In this document: positions 18,998-26,727 of the stretch, in pieces
Layout: each line of letters starts with the position of its first letter
How positions within the stretch are numbered: position 1 is the first letter of the stretch
Assembly: GCA_028284325.1 (NCBI GenBank)
Contig: JANQRX010000005.1
Location: 186,001 to 250,000, forward strand
DNA length: 64,000 nt
Source: Bauldia sp.
GTDB lineage: Bacteria > Pseudomonadota > Alphaproteobacteria > Rhizobiales > Kaistiaceae
Reading direction: 5' to 3'
The notes under the pieces: generated by a model
The model's database searches: none
Told to the model about the DNA's origin: nothing
Seen by the model: only the letters and a program-made list of their open reading frames with translations
Translations under genes and position numbers: made by a program

Positions 18998-19198
18998 TCA
19001 GTCGTCGTCCAGCGGTCGTGCCTCGTCCGGCAGCATGATCGGCACGCCCTGGCGGATGGGATAGGCAAGGCGCGCGGCGCGGCTGATCAGCTCCTGGCGC
19101 TCGGCGTCATATTCCAGCGTCGTCTTGGTCACCGGGCAGACCAGGATCTCCAGAAGCTTGCGGTCGACAGTGTGGGGTTCGTCGCCGGCATCGGCCAT
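18998..19198 (-). CDS. Trm112/YcaR family small protein
   Basis: The 66-residue product matches the UPF0434/Trm112-like family: [17 protein letters not shown] near the N-terminus, [21 protein letters not shown] at the C-terminal half. The cysteine in LVCPV is kept, but other zinc-binding cysteines of eukaryotic Trm112 are absent, as is normal for bacterial members. Some bacterial homologues activate methyltransferases, but the role here is inferred only from the family. It starts 11 bases after the LON-domain gene and is probably co-transcribed. A partial copy of its 3' end lies at 18353-18390. Confidence 0.87.
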   Translation of the reverse strand: MADAGDEPHTVDRKLLEILVCPVTKTTLEYDAERQELISRAARLAYPIRQGVPIMLPDEARPLDDD

Positions 19199-19209
19199 GA
19201 CATCGGTCC

Positions 19210-19878
19210 CTATTGCAGCGGCCGGCTCTCGTCGCCTTCGCGGGCGAGGAGGAGCTCGGTGATCGCCACCAGCGTCTCGGCGCGGGTGCGGAGATTCGGC
19301 GCCTCCAGGAGCGCCTGCTTCTCCGCCGCGCCGAACGGCGCCATCATCGACAGCGAGTTGACGAGGATCTCGTTGGACGCGCGATCGACGCTGTCCCAGT
19401 CGGCCTGCAGATCGTTGGCCATCAGGTATTCGCGAAACGTCTGGAGCACGGCGTCGCGGTCGACATCGGTCTCGTCCACGTCGGCGAAGTCGTCGCCGAA
19501 CCGCGCCGCCGAGATCCGGCACACGCGGTAGGGCTGGTCGCCCTCGATCTCCTCGGTGACGTGGAAGCGGGCAATGCCGGTCAGCGTGATCAGGTAGCGG
19601 CCGTCGCCGGTCTCGGCGAAGGAGGTGATGCGGCCGGCGCAACCGATGCTGCACAGGCCGACGCTCTCCTCGCACGGGCCGGCGTTGTCGCCCGGCTGGA
19701 TCATGCCGATGACGCGATCGCCGGCGAGCGCCTGGTCGATCATCGCCAAGTAGCGAGGCTCGAAGATGTTGAGCGGCATGTCGGAGCGCGGCAGCAGCAG
19801 CGCCGCCGGCAGCGGGAAGACCGGGACAATCTCGGGAAGGGCGGCGGGACTGCGGTAATCGACGTTGCCGACCTTCAT
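19210..19878 (-). CDS. LON N-terminal (PUA-like) domain protein
   Basis: The 222-residue product matches the stand-alone LON substrate-binding domain family (COG2802): [20 protein letters not shown] and [14 protein letters not shown] at the start, IGMIQPGD, then [14 protein letters not shown] and [13 protein letters not shown]. It lacks the AAA+ ATPase and the serine-lysine protease dyad of Lon, so it is not a protease itself. Its function is unproven. It lies between a thioredoxin-TPR gene (15 bases upstream) and the Trm112-like gene, a conserved alphaproteobacterial trio. The frame extends upstream of ATG 19878 but that overlaps the preceding gene. Confidence 0.88.
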   Translation of the reverse strand: MKVGNVDYRSPAALPEIVPVFPLPAALLLPRSDMPLNIFEPRYLAMIDQALAGDRVIGMIQPGDNAGPCEESVGLCSIGCAGRITSFAETGDGRYLITLTGIARFHVTEEIEGDQPYRVCRISAARFGDDFADVDETDVDRDAVLQTFREYLMANDLQADWDSVDRASNEILVNSLSMMAPFGAAEKQALLEAPNLRTRAETLVAITELLLAREGDESRPLQ

Positions 19879-19892
19879 CAGGGTCTCACCTC

Positions 19893-20813
19893 TCAGGCAA
19901 AGAGCAGCGACGACAGGCGCCGCCGGCCGGACATCGTCGCGTCGTCCGTCGGGCCCCAGGCCTCGAAGAATTCGAGCAACTGCTTGCGGGCCTTCTCGTC
20001 CTGCCAACTACGGTCGGCGGCGATGATGTCAAGGAGATGATCGGCGGCGGCCTCGCGGTCGGCTTCGGCGTTGAGCGCGAGTGCGAGGTCGAACCTGGCC
20101 TGCAGGTCGCCGGGATTGTCGGCCACCTTCTGCCTGAGCTCCGCGGTGTTGCCGAGCGAGGCGGACTGTTCGGCAAGGTGAAGCTGGGCGCGCACGGCGG
20201 CGACGGCGGCATCGTCGGCCTTGTCGTCGGGTACGGCCGCCAGCGCCTCCTTGGCCATGGCCGCATCACCGTTGGCGAGGTGGACCTTGGCGATGCCGAG
20301 GATGGCGGGCACCGATTGCGGGGCCGTCGACAGGGCCGCGGCGAAGTGGCGGCCGGCGCCGGCTGCGTCTCCGGCCTCCAGCATGGCCTCGCCGGCAGCC
20401 ACCATCTGGTCGGCTTCCGACGGACCGGCGGGGCCGGCGACCTTGTCGATGAAGGCCCGCACCTGGCTTTCCGGCACGGCGCCCATGAAGCCGTCGACGG
20501 GCTTGCCGTCGACGAAGGCGATCACCGCCGGGATCGACTGGATGCCCATCTGGCCGGCAATGGCGGGGTGGTCGTCGATGTTGAGCTTGGCGAGACGCAC
20601 CGAGCCCCCCGCCTCGTTGACCACCTTCTCGATGACCGGGCCCAGCGTCTTGCAGGGGCCGCACCAGGGCGCCCAGAAGTCGACCAGAACCGGCTGCTTC
20701 GCCGATTCGTCGATCACGTCGCGGGCGAAATCCTGCGTGGTGGTGTCGGTGACGTAGGTCTGGTTGGTGCCGTTGCCGGCGCCATTGCCCTGACCGAGAT
20801 CCAGTGTGGTCAT
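19893..20813 (-). CDS. Thioredoxin-TPR co-chaperone, YbbN type
   Basis: The 306-residue product fuses a thioredoxin domain (residues 20-125) to a TPR-like helical domain (about 130-300). The redox motif WCGPCK is complete, with cysteines at 51 and 54, unlike E. coli YbbN, which lacks the active pair. So this protein can probably catalyse disulfide exchange as well as act as a holdase or co-chaperone. The cis-proline loop reads IQSIPAV. It heads the operon with the LON-domain and Trm112-like genes. The name trxA is often used for this gene in databases, but the fusion fits YbbN/CnoX better. Confidence 0.9.
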   Translation of the reverse strand: MTTLDLGQGNGAGNGTNQTYVTDTTTQDFARDVIDESAKQPVLVDFWAPWCGPCKTLGPVIEKVVNEAGGSVRLAKLNIDDHPAIAGQMGIQSIPAVIAFVDGKPVDGFMGAVPESQVRAFIDKVAGPAGPSEADQMVAAGEAMLEAGDAAGAGRHFAAALSTAPQSVPAILGIAKVHLANGDAAMAKEALAAVPDDKADDAAVAAVRAQLHLAEQSASLGNTAELRQKVADNPGDLQARFDLALALNAEADREAAADHLLDIIAADRSWQDEKARKQLLEFFEAWGPTDDATMSGRRRLSSLLFA

Positions 20814-20871
20814 CGTGTGGTTCCGTCGGGAGGTTTCGATTTGCCCATAAAATGGGCCGTTCCGCCGCGTT

Positions 20872-21384
20872 TTACAATTCGCCCAGCGGCAGGATCAGCG
20901 GTTCGTGGCCGGTGGCGCGCGCAAAACGCAGGAGATCGGCGTAGGCGATGGTGGTCGTGGCGGTGTTGGTGAGCGGATGGGCGTTGACCAGATCATGGCC
21001 CGCGAGCGCCTGGTCGAGCACGAAAGTGAGGCGCGTGTCGCGGTCGTTGACCAGGCCGAAGGCGGTGACCGAGCCGGGCGTGACGCCCAGCGTCGCCATC
21101 ATCAGGTCGGGCTTGCCGAAGGAGACGCGGCCCGACGCCCCGACATGGCGGTGAAGGTGCTTCAGGTTGACGCTCGTGTCCTCCTTGGCGGTGACCAGGA
21201 AGAGCCGGTCCTTCCTGTCCTTGACGAACAGGTTCTTGGTGTGGGCGCCGTCGATGCGGCCGCGCACGCCCTGCGATTCCTCGACCGTGAACACGGCCTC
21301 GTGCTCCACGGTGGTGGAGGCGATGCCGAGGTCGTCGAGATAGGCGATCAGGGCGGCGGCGGTGGCAACGGGCGGGGCGGTCAT
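20872..21384 (-). CDS. Prolyl-tRNA editing domain protein (ProX/YbaK type)
   Basis: The 170-residue product is a stand-alone trans-editing factor of the YbaK/ProRS-INS fold that removes misacylated alanine (ProXp-ala type) from tRNA-Pro. Visible motifs are EHEAVFTVEES, AHTKNLFVKDRKDRLFLVTA with the catalytic lysine, then RVSFGKPDLMMATLGVTPGSVTAFGLVND and the C-terminal HPLTNTATTTI. The GVTPGSVTPFGL-type loop is diagnostic. It precedes ybbN in the same direction with 58 bases between, containing a small palindrome GCCCATAAAATGGGC. Confidence 0.9.
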   Translation of the reverse strand: MTAPPVATAAALIAYLDDLGIASTTVEHEAVFTVEESQGVRGRIDGAHTKNLFVKDRKDRLFLVTAKEDTSVNLKHLHRHVGASGRVSFGKPDLMMATLGVTPGSVTAFGLVNDRDTRLTFVLDQALAGHDLVNAHPLTNTATTTIAYADLLRFARATGHEPLILPLGEL

Positions 21385-21571
21385 GGCGGGATCAGGCGGT
21401 AGCGCCTTGGCGCGCGTGACGCAAGCCGGCCGGGGTGCCCGTTCCTTTGCGCTGGCGATCGCGCGCGGGCTTCGTAGGTAGAGACGGCGACGATAACGAC
21501 GACGGTAGCGGGCGGTTGCGCTGACCGCGAAAGCGGTGCTAGTAGCGCTGGTCCAACACCGTTGGGAGCGG

Positions 21572-21646
21572 GCGGGTGTAGCTCAGGGGTAGAGCACAAC
21601 CTTGCCAAGGTTGGGGTCGTGGGTTCGAATCCCATCGCCCGCTCCA
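21572..21646 (+). tRNA. tRNA-Gly (GCC)
   Basis: The 75-base gene folds as a complete cloverleaf. The acceptor GCGGGTG pairs with CGCCCGC, the D-arm is GCTCAGGGGTAGAGC, the anticodon loop is CTTGCCAAG with GCC at 21604-21606, and the T-arm GTGGGTTCGAATCCCAT holds TTCGAAT. The 3' CCA is encoded. The 3' part (from 21597) is the left end of an 18.4 kb island and stays functional because the island carries an identical copy of that segment. Confidence 0.97.
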
Positions 21647-21653
21647 GTTTTCC
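21597..21653 (+). repeat. Left attachment site (attL) of the genomic island
   Basis: These 57 bases, from the anticodon stem of tRNA-Gly to 7 bases past its CCA, are repeated without mismatch at 39948-40004. Integration into the 3' half of a tRNA gene with a direct repeat this long is the hallmark of tyrosine-recombinase islands. Confidence 0.93.
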
Positions 21654-21712
21654 TTTAGAAAACAGTGTTGTATGCGGAGTGGCGCATGACGCGCGACGCT
21701 ATCGCGGTGTCT

Positions 21713-21734
21713 GGTCATCACTTGGTCACCACCA
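21713..21734 (+). promoter_or_regulatory. Candidate integrase arm-type sites, left end
   Basis: GGTCATCAC and GGTCACCAC occur 11 bases apart, and the whole 22-base block recurs with one mismatch at 39815-39836 near the integrase. Pairs of short direct repeats flanking the core on both sides match the layout of lambda-type arm sites. Confidence 0.5.
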
Positions 21735-21780
21735 AAGAGGCAGTGGGAGAAGGTAGATGAGCTGTTTGGCGGCTCATAAC

Positions 21781-22890
21781 TCACTCTGATGCTGGCGACT
21801 CCTTGTCGGAAATGAGAGAATCCAACTCCCTATTTATACGCTCAATCTCGATGGAAAACTCGTCGATTCGTTGATCAAAGTCCGCCTGGCGAAAGTTGCT
21901 GAAGTCAGCGACCAAGGCCGAAATCGACTGACGAGCTTCGTCCAAACTCCTCTCGATCTGTTGAACAGCTTGTTGATTGGATTCTCCAACGGATTGGACT
22001 TCGGCGAGATTTCGCTGAATCGCTGTTGAGAGCGACAGAGAGTCTTGAACCAGAGATCGCACCTGGACGTGGAGGCCGAACAGCGCAAGCCCAACGGTAA
22101 TCACGGCGACAAAGGCTGCGCCAACTCCGAATCGAGTGATACGACGCTGGATACCCTCAACCGTGGACCGCGCATCGCTCGCAGAATCCTCCGCGTTCTT
22201 CGCGTGCACGGTGGCTTCGTGGACCGCGACCGGAATCGAGCTTCGAATCGGGTTCGGCCCATTGGCCCTTCTAAGGTATTTCTCCGGAGACATATCTTTC
22301 TTGTCCGACGGAAACCCCCGGAATTCGAAACTGGATGCTGGGCGCGACCCAAACGACGTCTTCGTGAACTCTATCCAGATCAAAGCCTCGTCTGTGTTGA
22401 GTTCATACGGGTCGGAGGTCAGGTTGTGCAGAGGGATTAGCAGTTTTCCAGAGAAGCCAGGATCAACAAGCGGCCCTGTTCCAAGAAGCAGGCCTCTGTG
22501 CACGTGTGTGATGCGCAGATTGAACCGAACCGCAATGTAGTTTGGCAAACGGAAGTATGGTTCTGCTTGCACGAACGTAATTGAGTTCGCCTTCAGCGAA
22601 AGTGGATCGCCCCGCTTGACGACACTCTGTTGTTTGATGCCGTTTTCGTCCCACCAGATCGCGTCACCCCCGATGTGAGCTTCGTACGACGCGGATTTCA
22701 GCGAGTTTTCATCGAATGGGAGGAGCATCCCGGTGACAAGTGCATAGTCACGTATCTCCGGTGAAGACAGGAGGGCGCGCGGAACGCTTGGGAATGGATC
22801 ATCGCTGAGATAGGTTGATGCGAGTTGCTCTGCTTCCTCAGTGCTTTCGGCCCATTTGAAACCGCTAGTGTCGACGTCTGATGAAGTCAT
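21781..22890 (-). CDS. dCTP deaminase/dUTPase-fold protein with membrane helix and coiled coil
   Basis: The 369-residue product has three parts. Residues 50-200 resemble the trimeric dCTP deaminase/dUTPase fold: YFRLPNYIAVRFNLRITHV, then RGLLLGTGPLVDPGFSGKLL and LHNLTSDPYELN. The DPGFSG motif (143-148) aligns with DPGWSG of bacterial Dcd, but the catalytic glutamate that follows in Dcd appears replaced by proline (residue 153), so deamination is doubtful. One membrane helix spans about 254-273 and a long coiled coil covers 275-360. A nucleotide-binding sensor tethered to the membrane is a fair inference. The gene is divergent from the unknown gene at 22942 with 51 bases between. Confidence 0.65.
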   Translation of the reverse strand: MTSSDVDTSGFKWAESTEEAEQLASTYLSDDPFPSVPRALLSSPEIRDYALVTGMLLPFDENSLKSASYEAHIGGDAIWWDENGIKQQSVVKRGDPLSLKANSITFVQAEPYFRLPNYIAVRFNLRITHVHRGLLLGTGPLVDPGFSGKLLIPLHNLTSDPYELNTDEALIWIEFTKTSFGSRPASSFEFRGFPSDKKDMSPEKYLRRANGPNPIRSSIPVAVHEATVHAKNAEDSASDARSTVEGIQRRITRFGVGAAFVAVITVGLALFGLHVQVRSLVQDSLSLSTAIQRNLAEVQSVGESNQQAVQQIERSLDEARQSISALVADFSNFRQADFDQRIDEFSIEIERINRELDSLISDKESPASE

Positions 22891-22941
22891 GCTGGCTCTC
22901 CGTCACCACAAGATCTGACCGACATTGCGCGCGAGACTAAC

Positions 22942-23682
22942 ATGCAGAATCGATATGTCGGCGATGTGGGCGACTTCGCGAAGTATGCTTTACTCAGGTC
23001 AATATTGAGGAAGCGAAAACTACGGCTTGGCGTCATATGGTGTCTATTCAACAACGAAACCCACAACTCAGATGGGCGGCACACCAACTACCTTGAGCGA
23101 GGTTTGCTCCAACACCTTGATCCCAGCTTGCACGATCAACTTCGAACGATCGTACTGATGGGCCAACGGAGTGTTTCAGCCATCGAAGGATCAGGCGTGC
23201 TTGGTGAAGGGGCAGTGTTCTATGGCATTCCTTCCGATTGGCGCGGCAAGCACGGGCCAGCAGTTCGAACGGAACTGAGGGCTCGTTGGGTCCAAGGTGC
23301 ATTGAATTGCGTTTCGGAGTGCGACCTCGTCTTCTTTGATCCTGACAACGGACTACAAACGCCCTCAGTGCCGATCGGCGCGCCGAAGTCTGGCAAGTAT
23401 GTGTTCTGGCACGAACTAGACCAGTTCTGGCGCCGCGGCCAGTCGCTAGTTGTTTATCACCATACCAACCGCACGATGCCGGTGAAGCATCAGACGCTGG
23501 CCCTTGAGGAGAGATTTGCTTCAGCTTTTCCCGATGCCGGCTATCTTAAATGGCTACTCTTCCGTCGCGGTTCGTGTCGCCACTTCTGGATCGTCGGGCA
23601 ACAAAAACACAAAGAGCAATTGAGCGCCGGAGTAGACCAGATGCTTGCTTCAGGCTGGGATTCCCATTTCGACACCGGTTGA
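22942..23682 (+). CDS. Unknown protein with DPDNG motif
   Basis: The 246-residue product is not assigned to a characterised family. Its N-terminus NRYVGDVGDFAKYALLRSIL and central ECDLVFFDPDNGLQ (D133-P-D-N-G137) look strongly conserved in type. The second resembles the hydrophobic-D/N-P-x catalytic motif of Rossmann methyltransferases or a metal-binding loop. YVFWHELDQFWRRGQSLVVYHH further on is rich in aromatic residues and histidines. A catalytic role on a nucleic acid or nucleotide is possible but unproven. Its 3' end overlaps the convergent PurZ-like gene by 33 bases, and its start faces the dUTPase-fold gene. Confidence 0.7.
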   Translation: MQNRYVGDVGDFAKYALLRSILRKRKLRLGVIWCLFNNETHNSDGRHTNYLERGLLQHLDPSLHDQLRTIVLMGQRSVSAIEGSGVLGEGAVFYGIPSDWRGKHGPAVRTELRARWVQGALNCVSECDLVFFDPDNGLQTPSVPIGAPKSGKYVFWHELDQFWRRGQSLVVYHHTNRTMPVKHQTLALEERFASAFPDAGYLKWLLFRRGSCRHFWIVGQQKHKEQLSAGVDQMLASGWDSHFDTG

Positions 23683-24720
23683 TCCACCGGTGCTTTCGAT
23701 CTCTGCCCTCTCTACCAGCGTGTCGGGACCAGTCCCAATCAGGTCGAAACGAAGGCCGATGGAATCCTCGGCATTATGGATGAATCGGATAGTCGGCTTT
23801 GAGAACACGCCATGGCGCACGCCGGCGTCGAGATAGTCCGCGTGGTTGAGCACCAATCGGGTGGGTTTGTTAGACGCAATCGCCGATTTGACGATCTCGG
23901 GGTCGAATTCGCCTACGCGTCTGGTTTTCTTCGTGGCGGTCGTGAGTTCTCTGAAACTGACTGGGAGTCCCGCCTTTGCCGCGATTTTCGCCCAGGTAGT
24001 TTCCCCTTTGAGGGGCCCGGAGTTGCCGGCAACCCTGATTGGGTGGGCGCGCACGACCAGTGTGACGTCGTCAACGTCGAGTGGGCTGAGCCCAGTTTCC
24101 GATAGGAATCCGGCGGCCGTTGTGTCGCGGCTGGTTGCGTTTGGATAGTGCCCGCCATGCAGTAACGAAAGGCCAAAACCCTGTGTGCCCTCGACGACGA
24201 CGCGGGCACCGGAGTCTAGGCCGGACCGAAGCAGGCACGTTGTGTCTTGGAGGAACGGCTCTAGAACGGAGACTTCGCGCGCGAGAATCGGTTCGCCCGA
24301 ACGGCGTGAGATGCGTCTTGCGAGCGCTGCCCCAGTGCCCGACCCTGTTGAGCCAATCTGCTCTACTAGCCCCGAGGCCCTCTCATTGTGTTTGTCGGAA
24401 TCCGAAATGACGGTCGCTTCGGGACTAACGACGACGCTTCGCGCATCCAGACTGAGCTCACCGACTTCCCTTAGAAAGATGTCTGGATCAATAATCGCGC
24501 CGGCGGGAAGTACGGCGATCGACCGGAGGGCGAGCACCGACGCTGGAAGCTGACGTAGCTGATGAGTTTCGCCGTCGGCCATTCCGGTATGGCCCGAATT
24601 CGTTCCTCCGACCCTGACGACAAAAACCTGCGCGGCTGTACTTTCCCTCGCGATGTGCAGCGCGACCTTGCCCTTCCCCTCGGAACCGTACTGACCTCCC
24701 ACGACGATCGAGACAGGCAT
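23650..24720 (-). CDS. PurZ-like adenylosuccinate synthetase homologue
   Basis: The 356-residue product belongs to the PurA superfamily but is about 75 residues shorter than housekeeping PurA. The nucleotide loop is GGQYGSEGKGK: the catalytic aspartate of PurA (Asp13 of E. coli) is serine here, while the catalytic histidine is kept in TNSGHTG. IGSTGSGTGAAL, EGTQGFGLSLLHGGHYPNAT followed by SRDTTAAGFL, HPIRVAGNSGP and ELTTATKKTRRV recall phage PurZ, which makes the diaminopurine precursor from dGMP and also carries this Asp-to-Ser change. This is a comparison from memory of the family. The start ATG shares an A with the upstream stop (TGATG), so translation is coupled to the kinase-like gene. 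Confidence 0.8.
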   Translation of the reverse strand: MPVSIVVGGQYGSEGKGKVALHIARESTAAQVFVVRVGGTNSGHTGMADGETHQLRQLPASVLALRSIAVLPAGAIIDPDIFLREVGELSLDARSVVVSPEATVISDSDKHNERASGLVEQIGSTGSGTGAALARRISRRSGEPILAREVSVLEPFLQDTTCLLRSGLDSGARVVVEGTQGFGLSLLHGGHYPNATSRDTTAAGFLSETGLSPLDVDDVTLVVRAHPIRVAGNSGPLKGETTWAKIAAKAGLPVSFRELTTATKKTRRVGEFDPEIVKSAIASNKPTRLVLNHADYLDAGVRHGVFSKPTIRFIHNAEDSIGLRFDLIGTGPDTLVERAEIESTGGSTGVEMGIPA

Positions 24721-25253
24721 CACGCATCCTCCCGTTTTTGGGATCTTCGTATCACATCTCCGATCGCCTGCTCCAACGCCATCATTGCTCCGTTGTTGTC
24801 GATGGTTGCGGTCGCCAAGGCGCCGATCTGGTCGATGTGTTGCTCCACGGGTTGTGCGTCTGCGACGGCGAGGTCAGTCGCTTCACCAGCCCGCGAACAC
24901 CGTTCGGCCCTGAGCAATGCGTCGGTGACGAGATGGAGGTGGACGAAACTCTCGCCATACCGAGATGCGAAATAGGCGCAGTCCTCGGGAAACCTGAGAC
25001 CGTCAACGACGATGTCTTGGTGAGACTCGTCGATCAAGTGTACCGCTTGCTCACAAAGCCATTCTTGACCCCTTGAGTCGTGGAGCTCCATTCCAACGCG
25101 CTGCCTGGTTGCTCGATCAAGGACGCCGCCTACCCTTCGGATTTCGGCGTCTATCACCAAGCTTATGCGGGTGTACGCAAAACCCGTTTGTTCAAGCATC
25201 CGCGCGGCCGTCGTTTTCCCGGCGCAGATCCGGCCGCTAATGCCGACGAGCAT
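24720..25253 (-). CDS. P-loop nucleotide kinase-like protein
   Basis: The 177-residue product is a small P-loop protein with Walker A GRICAGKTT (residues 7-15) right at the N-terminus. It also has VVDGLRFPEDCAYFASRYGE, a block shared by archaeal-type NMP kinases and dephospho-CoA-kinase-like proteins, and HLVTDALLRAERCSRAGE as the likely lid region. Phosphorylation of a (deoxy)nucleoside monophosphate is the natural guess, which would suit the product of the PurZ-like enzyme next door; CoaE is unlikely on context. An AGGA ribosome site precedes ATG 25253. It overlaps the upstream gene by 17 bases and the downstream one by one base. Confidence 0.72.
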   Translation of the reverse strand: MLVGISGRICAGKTTAARMLEQTGFAYTRISLVIDAEIRRVGGVLDRATRQRVGMELHDSRGQEWLCEQAVHLIDESHQDIVVDGLRFPEDCAYFASRYGESFVHLHLVTDALLRAERCSRAGEATDLAVADAQPVEQHIDQIGALATATIDNNGAMMALEQAIGDVIRRSQKREDA

Positions 25254-26622
25254 GTCTTCCTGGCGCGTTGTGGACGATGTCGGGAATGATGAGCGCGCCC
25301 TCGCTCTGACCCGTCAGCGCTTCGTACTGCCCGGTCAGATAGAATACGCCGACCAACGCCGAAGTGATCGCGTCCAGCTCGTCATGCGAAACGGATGACT
25401 CTTCAAATGGCCCAGTGATGCCGAAATCAGCCAATCCTTGACGGAGCAGTTCGATGCTTGCTCCCTTCCGGGGTATCCGCATGATGTCCTGCGCGGCGCC
25501 TGGGTAGCTCTCTATGACGGGAACACCATGAGCGCGAATGCGCGCCGCCAGCTCAATTCCACGCTGCGTCAACTTCTGCATGCTGGGGATGAGGCTGGGG
25601 TAGACATTGATCCCCCTTCGTTTCAACTCCCGCTCGCATTCGCGCATGATTCCGAACTCGGCCCGCGTCGGGTCATCGTCATCAACTCTTTGGCGACCGG
25701 TCGGCAGCGAGAGGGGTGAATCGATAGATACGAGGTCGGGTCGGCTCGCCAGCGTCAGCGCAATGAGTTCGTCGTCGGTCGATAGTCTTCTCGTTGTCGC
25801 TTCTCTCGTTGCAAGGCGACACCAGCCGGACGGCCGTGCTTCCGATCCCGTCAAATCAATCCCCACGATTGTGAGGTCACCGGCGTTTGGGAACAGGGTG
25901 TCGAAGGTCACTCGCCGTGGCGCCTCAAGGGGCGGACTATCGAGCCGACTGCGAACGATCTCACCGATGCGTGTTGAGAAACGGTGTGGCCTGAACAGAA
26001 GGTCGGGGTCCAGCTGCAAGCGTTCGACGATTTCGTCGAGGATCAAACACATTCCTGCGACGTCCCACTTGTTGTACGTCGCGAGCATCTTGGCGGCCGT
26101 CGCATCACCTCGCTGGTAGCGATACCACAGCCTTACGGCCTCCGCTCCGTCAGTGCCCTCGTCGATACCTTGCCTCTCGAACCCAAGGTGGCTTTCGATT
26201 GCTTTCTGTCCACCGACCAAGCCGACCCTACGGGCCGGATACCTCAGATCGAGGTGGGCAGATGGCCACCGAAGGTCAGGCAGTTGCCGCCGCAGAAACT
26301 TCAGGTCGAACTGCGTGCCATTGAACGTCACGACGGCACTTGCCGCCTCGAGAGCTTCATGAAGGGGCGAGGGATCCTGACCGGCCCACAGAGCTTCATA
26401 CCTCCCGTCCATGGCCCATCCGACCATTGTGATTTGGTCGTAGTGCCAGCTCAGGCCCGTCGTCTCGATGTCTAGGAACAGGACTCTATCGGGCGCTTGC
26501 AGGACTGCCGATAGGCCCTTCGGTGGATTTCCTAAGATGGAGCGCTGACGAACCTTCGACCCAACGTTCTCGGGCTTTCTACTCAGCGGCAATTCTTCGA
26601 AGGGCAGCATTGGTTCAGACAT
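25237..26622 (-). CDS. RNase H-like exonuclease fused to DUF429 domain
   Basis: The 461-residue product fuses two RNase H-fold domains. The first (residues 45-200) has the DEDD-exonuclease pattern of the YprB group: FLDIETTGLSW, FNGTQFDLKFLRRQLP and a later HLDLRYPARR...YNKWDV. The second (252-433) is a DUF429 domain: IVGIDLTGSEARPSGW (Asp256), LVSIDSPLSLP (Asp301), VIESYPGAAQDIM (Glu371) and SHDELDAITSAL (Asp414, Asp417), which together could bind two metals. A nuclease or nucleotide hydrolase is likely. It heads a three-gene overlapping operon. TTG 26643 is an alternative start; neither start has a clear ribosome site. Confidence 0.75.
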   Translation of the reverse strand: MSEPMLPFEELPLSRKPENVGSKVRQRSILGNPPKGLSAVLQAPDRVLFLDIETTGLSWHYDQITMVGWAMDGRYEALWAGQDPSPLHEALEAASAVVTFNGTQFDLKFLRRQLPDLRWPSAHLDLRYPARRVGLVGGQKAIESHLGFERQGIDEGTDGAEAVRLWYRYQRGDATAAKMLATYNKWDVAGMCLILDEIVERLQLDPDLLFRPHRFSTRIGEIVRSRLDSPPLEAPRRVTFDTLFPNAGDLTIVGIDLTGSEARPSGWCRLATREATTRRLSTDDELIALTLASRPDLVSIDSPLSLPTGRQRVDDDDPTRAEFGIMRECERELKRRGINVYPSLIPSMQKLTQRGIELAARIRAHGVPVIESYPGAAQDIMRIPRKGASIELLRQGLADFGITGPFEESSVSHDELDAITSALVGVFYLTGQYEALTGQSEGALIIPDIVHNAPGRHARRH

Positions 26623-26727
26623 CCCGGCCGCACTGAGATCCAATGTGCATTGAACGAATCATCGCAGAGTGGAGAATCTCGGTCAACTTTAGATTCGAAT
26701 CGACTCTAGTTGCACACGAGTTATCGA

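Noticed and set aside
20836-20866. Terminator between the prolyl-tRNA editing gene and the thioredoxin-TPR gene (palindrome GCCCATAAAATGGGC).
   Set aside because: The stem is only six base pairs and has no T-run on either strand.
21781-22890. Calling this gene an active dCTP deaminase.
   Set aside because: The glutamate expected after the DPGxSG motif is absent in my alignment, and the protein has an added membrane helix and coiled coil, so only the fold is claimed.
24720-25253. Calling this gene dephospho-CoA kinase (coaE).
   Set aside because: The fold is similar, but it lies on an accessory island in an operon with a PurZ-like gene, and a housekeeping coaE is expected elsewhere.
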